Positions 6,244 through 6,944 of a DNA stretch of 6,944 bases are shown one piece after another (within the stretch, counting starts at the first letter, position 1; the number at the start of each line of letters is the position of its first letter). Below the pieces are notes generated by a model. That model made no database searches, had not been told where the DNA came from, and saw only the letters and a list, made by a program, of their open reading frames with translations. Origin of the DNA: CF-96 sp028287605 (GTDB lineage Bacteria > Chloroflexota > Dormibacteria > Aeolococcales > Aeolococcaceae); assembly GCA_034666465.1 (NCBI GenBank), contig JAXDLT010000174.1, forward strand, positions 1 through 6,944, in the 5' to 3' direction. Both the position numbers and the translations under genes were made by a program.

Positions 6244-6636
6244 TCACTGCGCGGGCTCCCCGGTGAGCTGCGTCTGGCACGGGTCGGGCGAGAGATCGCC
6301 CTCCGGTCCCTTGACGAGCATGAGCCTCATGAAACTGCGCATGTGCGCCGCGATCGCCTCGCGGTCGAGCCGGCAGAAGACCTCCCGGCCCTCCCGGCGG
6401 GTGCGGATCACCTGGGACCGGCGCAGGATGCGCAGGTGCCAGCTCATCCGTGGCTGGCTCACCTTGCAGAGCTCGGCGAGCTCCGACACCCGCACCTCCG
6501 CCGCGCCGGCGAGGCGCTCCACGATGGTGAGGCGGGTGGGGTGGGCCAGGCCCTCGAAGTGCACGCTGAGCTCCGTCGGAGGAGGCACCAGCCGGCGCGG
6601 CGCGGCGAGACGCGGCGGCCGACGGCCGGGATCCAT
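6244..6636 (-). CDS. ArsR-family winged-helix transcriptional regulator, likely operon regulator
   Basis: This 130-residue protein has an ArsR-type winged helix at about residues 23-92. LAHPTRLTIVERLAG (30-44) is the classic opening helix. SELAELCKVSQPRMSWHLRI (51-70) is the helix-turn-helix with the recognition helix at about 60-71. TRREGREVFCRLD (79-91) is the wing. The metal-sensing ELCVC motif is absent: only one cysteine (57) is in that helix, so a metal ligand is not indicated, although C88 and C120 exist. The N-terminal arm (1-20) is rich in Pro and Arg, and the C-terminal tail is unstructured-looking. The gene is first in the operon, so it probably regulates itself and the inositol-lipid genes through the AT-rich dyads just upstream. 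ATG 6636 was chosen because AAAGGGG precedes it by 5 nt. The in-frame ATG 6651 lacks a ribosome site. The effector is unknown. Confidence 0.88.
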   Translation of the reverse strand: MDPGRRPPRLAAPRRLVPPPTELSVHFEGLAHPTRLTIVERLAGAAEVRVSELAELCKVSQPRMSWHLRILRRSQVIRTRREGREVFCRLDREAIAAHMRSFMRLMLVKGPEGDLSPDPCQTQLTGEPAQ

Positions 6637-6641
6637 AACGG

Positions 6642-6648
6642 CCCCTTT
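6642..6648 (-). promoter_or_regulatory. Shine-Dalgarno deciding the ArsR-family regulator start
   Basis: AAAGGGG on the minus strand ends 5 nt before ATG 6636. It overlaps the CCTTT/AAAGG half-site of the proposed operator, so protein binding or RNA folding there would also affect translation signals. Confidence 0.6.
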
Positions 6649-6680
6649 CATAAAGGATAATTAGATAAAGGCTGCTTTAT
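6644..6680. promoter_or_regulatory. AT-rich operator/promoter island with two nested dyads
   Basis: A sharply AT-rich stretch sits inside otherwise GC-rich DNA directly upstream of the ArsR-family gene. It holds CCTTT-cat-AAAGG (6644-6656) and ATAAAG-gctg-CTTTAT (6665-6680). The word ATAAAGG occurs twice in direct orientation at 6650 and 6665, 15 bp apart. Paired dyads next to an ArsR-type gene fit a self-regulated promoter. I could not pick -35 and -10 boxes with confidence; TATCCT (6659-6654, minus strand) is one possible -10. Confidence 0.6.
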
Positions 6681-6685
6681 GCATC

Positions 6686-6931
6686 CTACCTCCCCGGGGC
6701 GCCATCCTGCTCGCCGCCCGGGTCGGGGTGATCCCGCCGCTCCGCCTCGAGCTCGCGCTCGTGCACCTCCTCCGCCCCGGTGTCGGTCCTCGGCAGCACC
6801 GCCTGGAGGATGGCCATCACCACCACGATGACCACGATCACCACCACGAACAGGGCCACCCCGATGATCAACGAGCCGTAGGGGCTGGGGGTGGCGGCGG
6901 CGGGCGGAAGCTGAGCGGTCGGGGCCGGCAC
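6686..6931 (-). CDS. Small single-pass membrane protein of unknown function, start uncertain
   Basis: This reading frame encodes about 81 residues. It has a Pro/Ala-rich N-terminus (1-18), one long very hydrophobic helix rich in Val and Ile (about 20-46), a PR stop-transfer pair, and a strongly charged tail with many Glu, Arg and Asp (about 49-81). I do not recognise a family. The single clean hydrophobic segment followed by a charged tail is unlikely to be pure shadow coding and suggests a real membrane anchor, but no homology supports it. GTG 6931 is the first visible start, with AGGG close upstream. The frame stays open to the window edge, so the true start may lie outside. Its stop is 50 bp from the regulator start, with the AT-rich island between, so it may belong to a separate transcript. 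Confidence 0.5.
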   Translation of the reverse strand: MPAPTAQLPPAAATPSPYGSLIIGVALFVVVIVVIVVVMAILQAVLPRTDTGAEEVHERELEAERRDHPDPGGEQDGAPGR

Positions 6932-6944
6932 CGCCCTACGATGA

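Noticed and set aside
6244..6636. Metal or arsenic resistance operon, suggested by the ArsR-type regulator
   Set aside because: There is no ELCVC metal motif, and no arsenate reductase, efflux pump or metal transporter is nearby. The neighbours are inositol-lipid genes.
4960..6660. 566-codon plus-strand open frame
   Set aside because: Antisense to ino1 and the regulator. Its length reflects few stops in GC-rich DNA, and the translation has no family signature.

Overview
The window is a GC-rich bacterial fragment in which every supportable gene lies on the minus strand, so the text below runs from high to low coordinates. The core (about 6636 down to 944) looks like one seven-gene operon. It contains an ArsR-type winged-helix regulator, a myo-inositol-1-phosphate synthase of the actinobacterial type (ino1), an HtrB/PatA-type acyltransferase, a PimA-like GT4 glycosyltransferase, a class I CDP-alcohol phosphatidyltransferase very like phosphatidylinositol-phosphate synthase (PgsA1 type), a DUF2127 membrane protein and an atypical short-chain dehydrogenase. 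Gaps are 30, 7, -4, -32, 0 and 13 bp, which argues for co-transcription and translational coupling.

Read as a pathway, Ino1 makes L-myo-inositol-1-phosphate from glucose-6-phosphate. The CDP-alcohol transferase joins it to CDP-diacylglycerol to give phosphatidylinositol phosphate. After dephosphorylation by an enzyme not in this window, the GT4 enzyme would mannosylate phosphatidylinositol and the acyltransferase would acylate the product, as in early phosphatidylinositol mannoside (PIM) synthesis. DUF2127 and the SDR have no assigned step. The control region is a short AT-rich island (6644-6680) with two nested dyads, lying between the regulator and a small single-pass membrane protein at the right edge.

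The left part (1-833) is a separate two-gene unit. A Tat-signal-bearing allene-oxide-cyclase-like barrel protein overlaps the start of an Hcp-family (type VI tube-like) protein that runs off the left edge. A 110-bp spacer (834-943) separates it from the operon and holds a plausible promoter and two short palindromes.

The inositol-lipid genes, high GC and frequent GTG starts (seven of ten genes as called) suggest Actinomycetota or a neighbouring high-GC lineage such as Candidatus Dormibacterota. The sequence alone does not settle this. I saw no tRNA, rRNA, CRISPR array, insertion sequence or attachment site.
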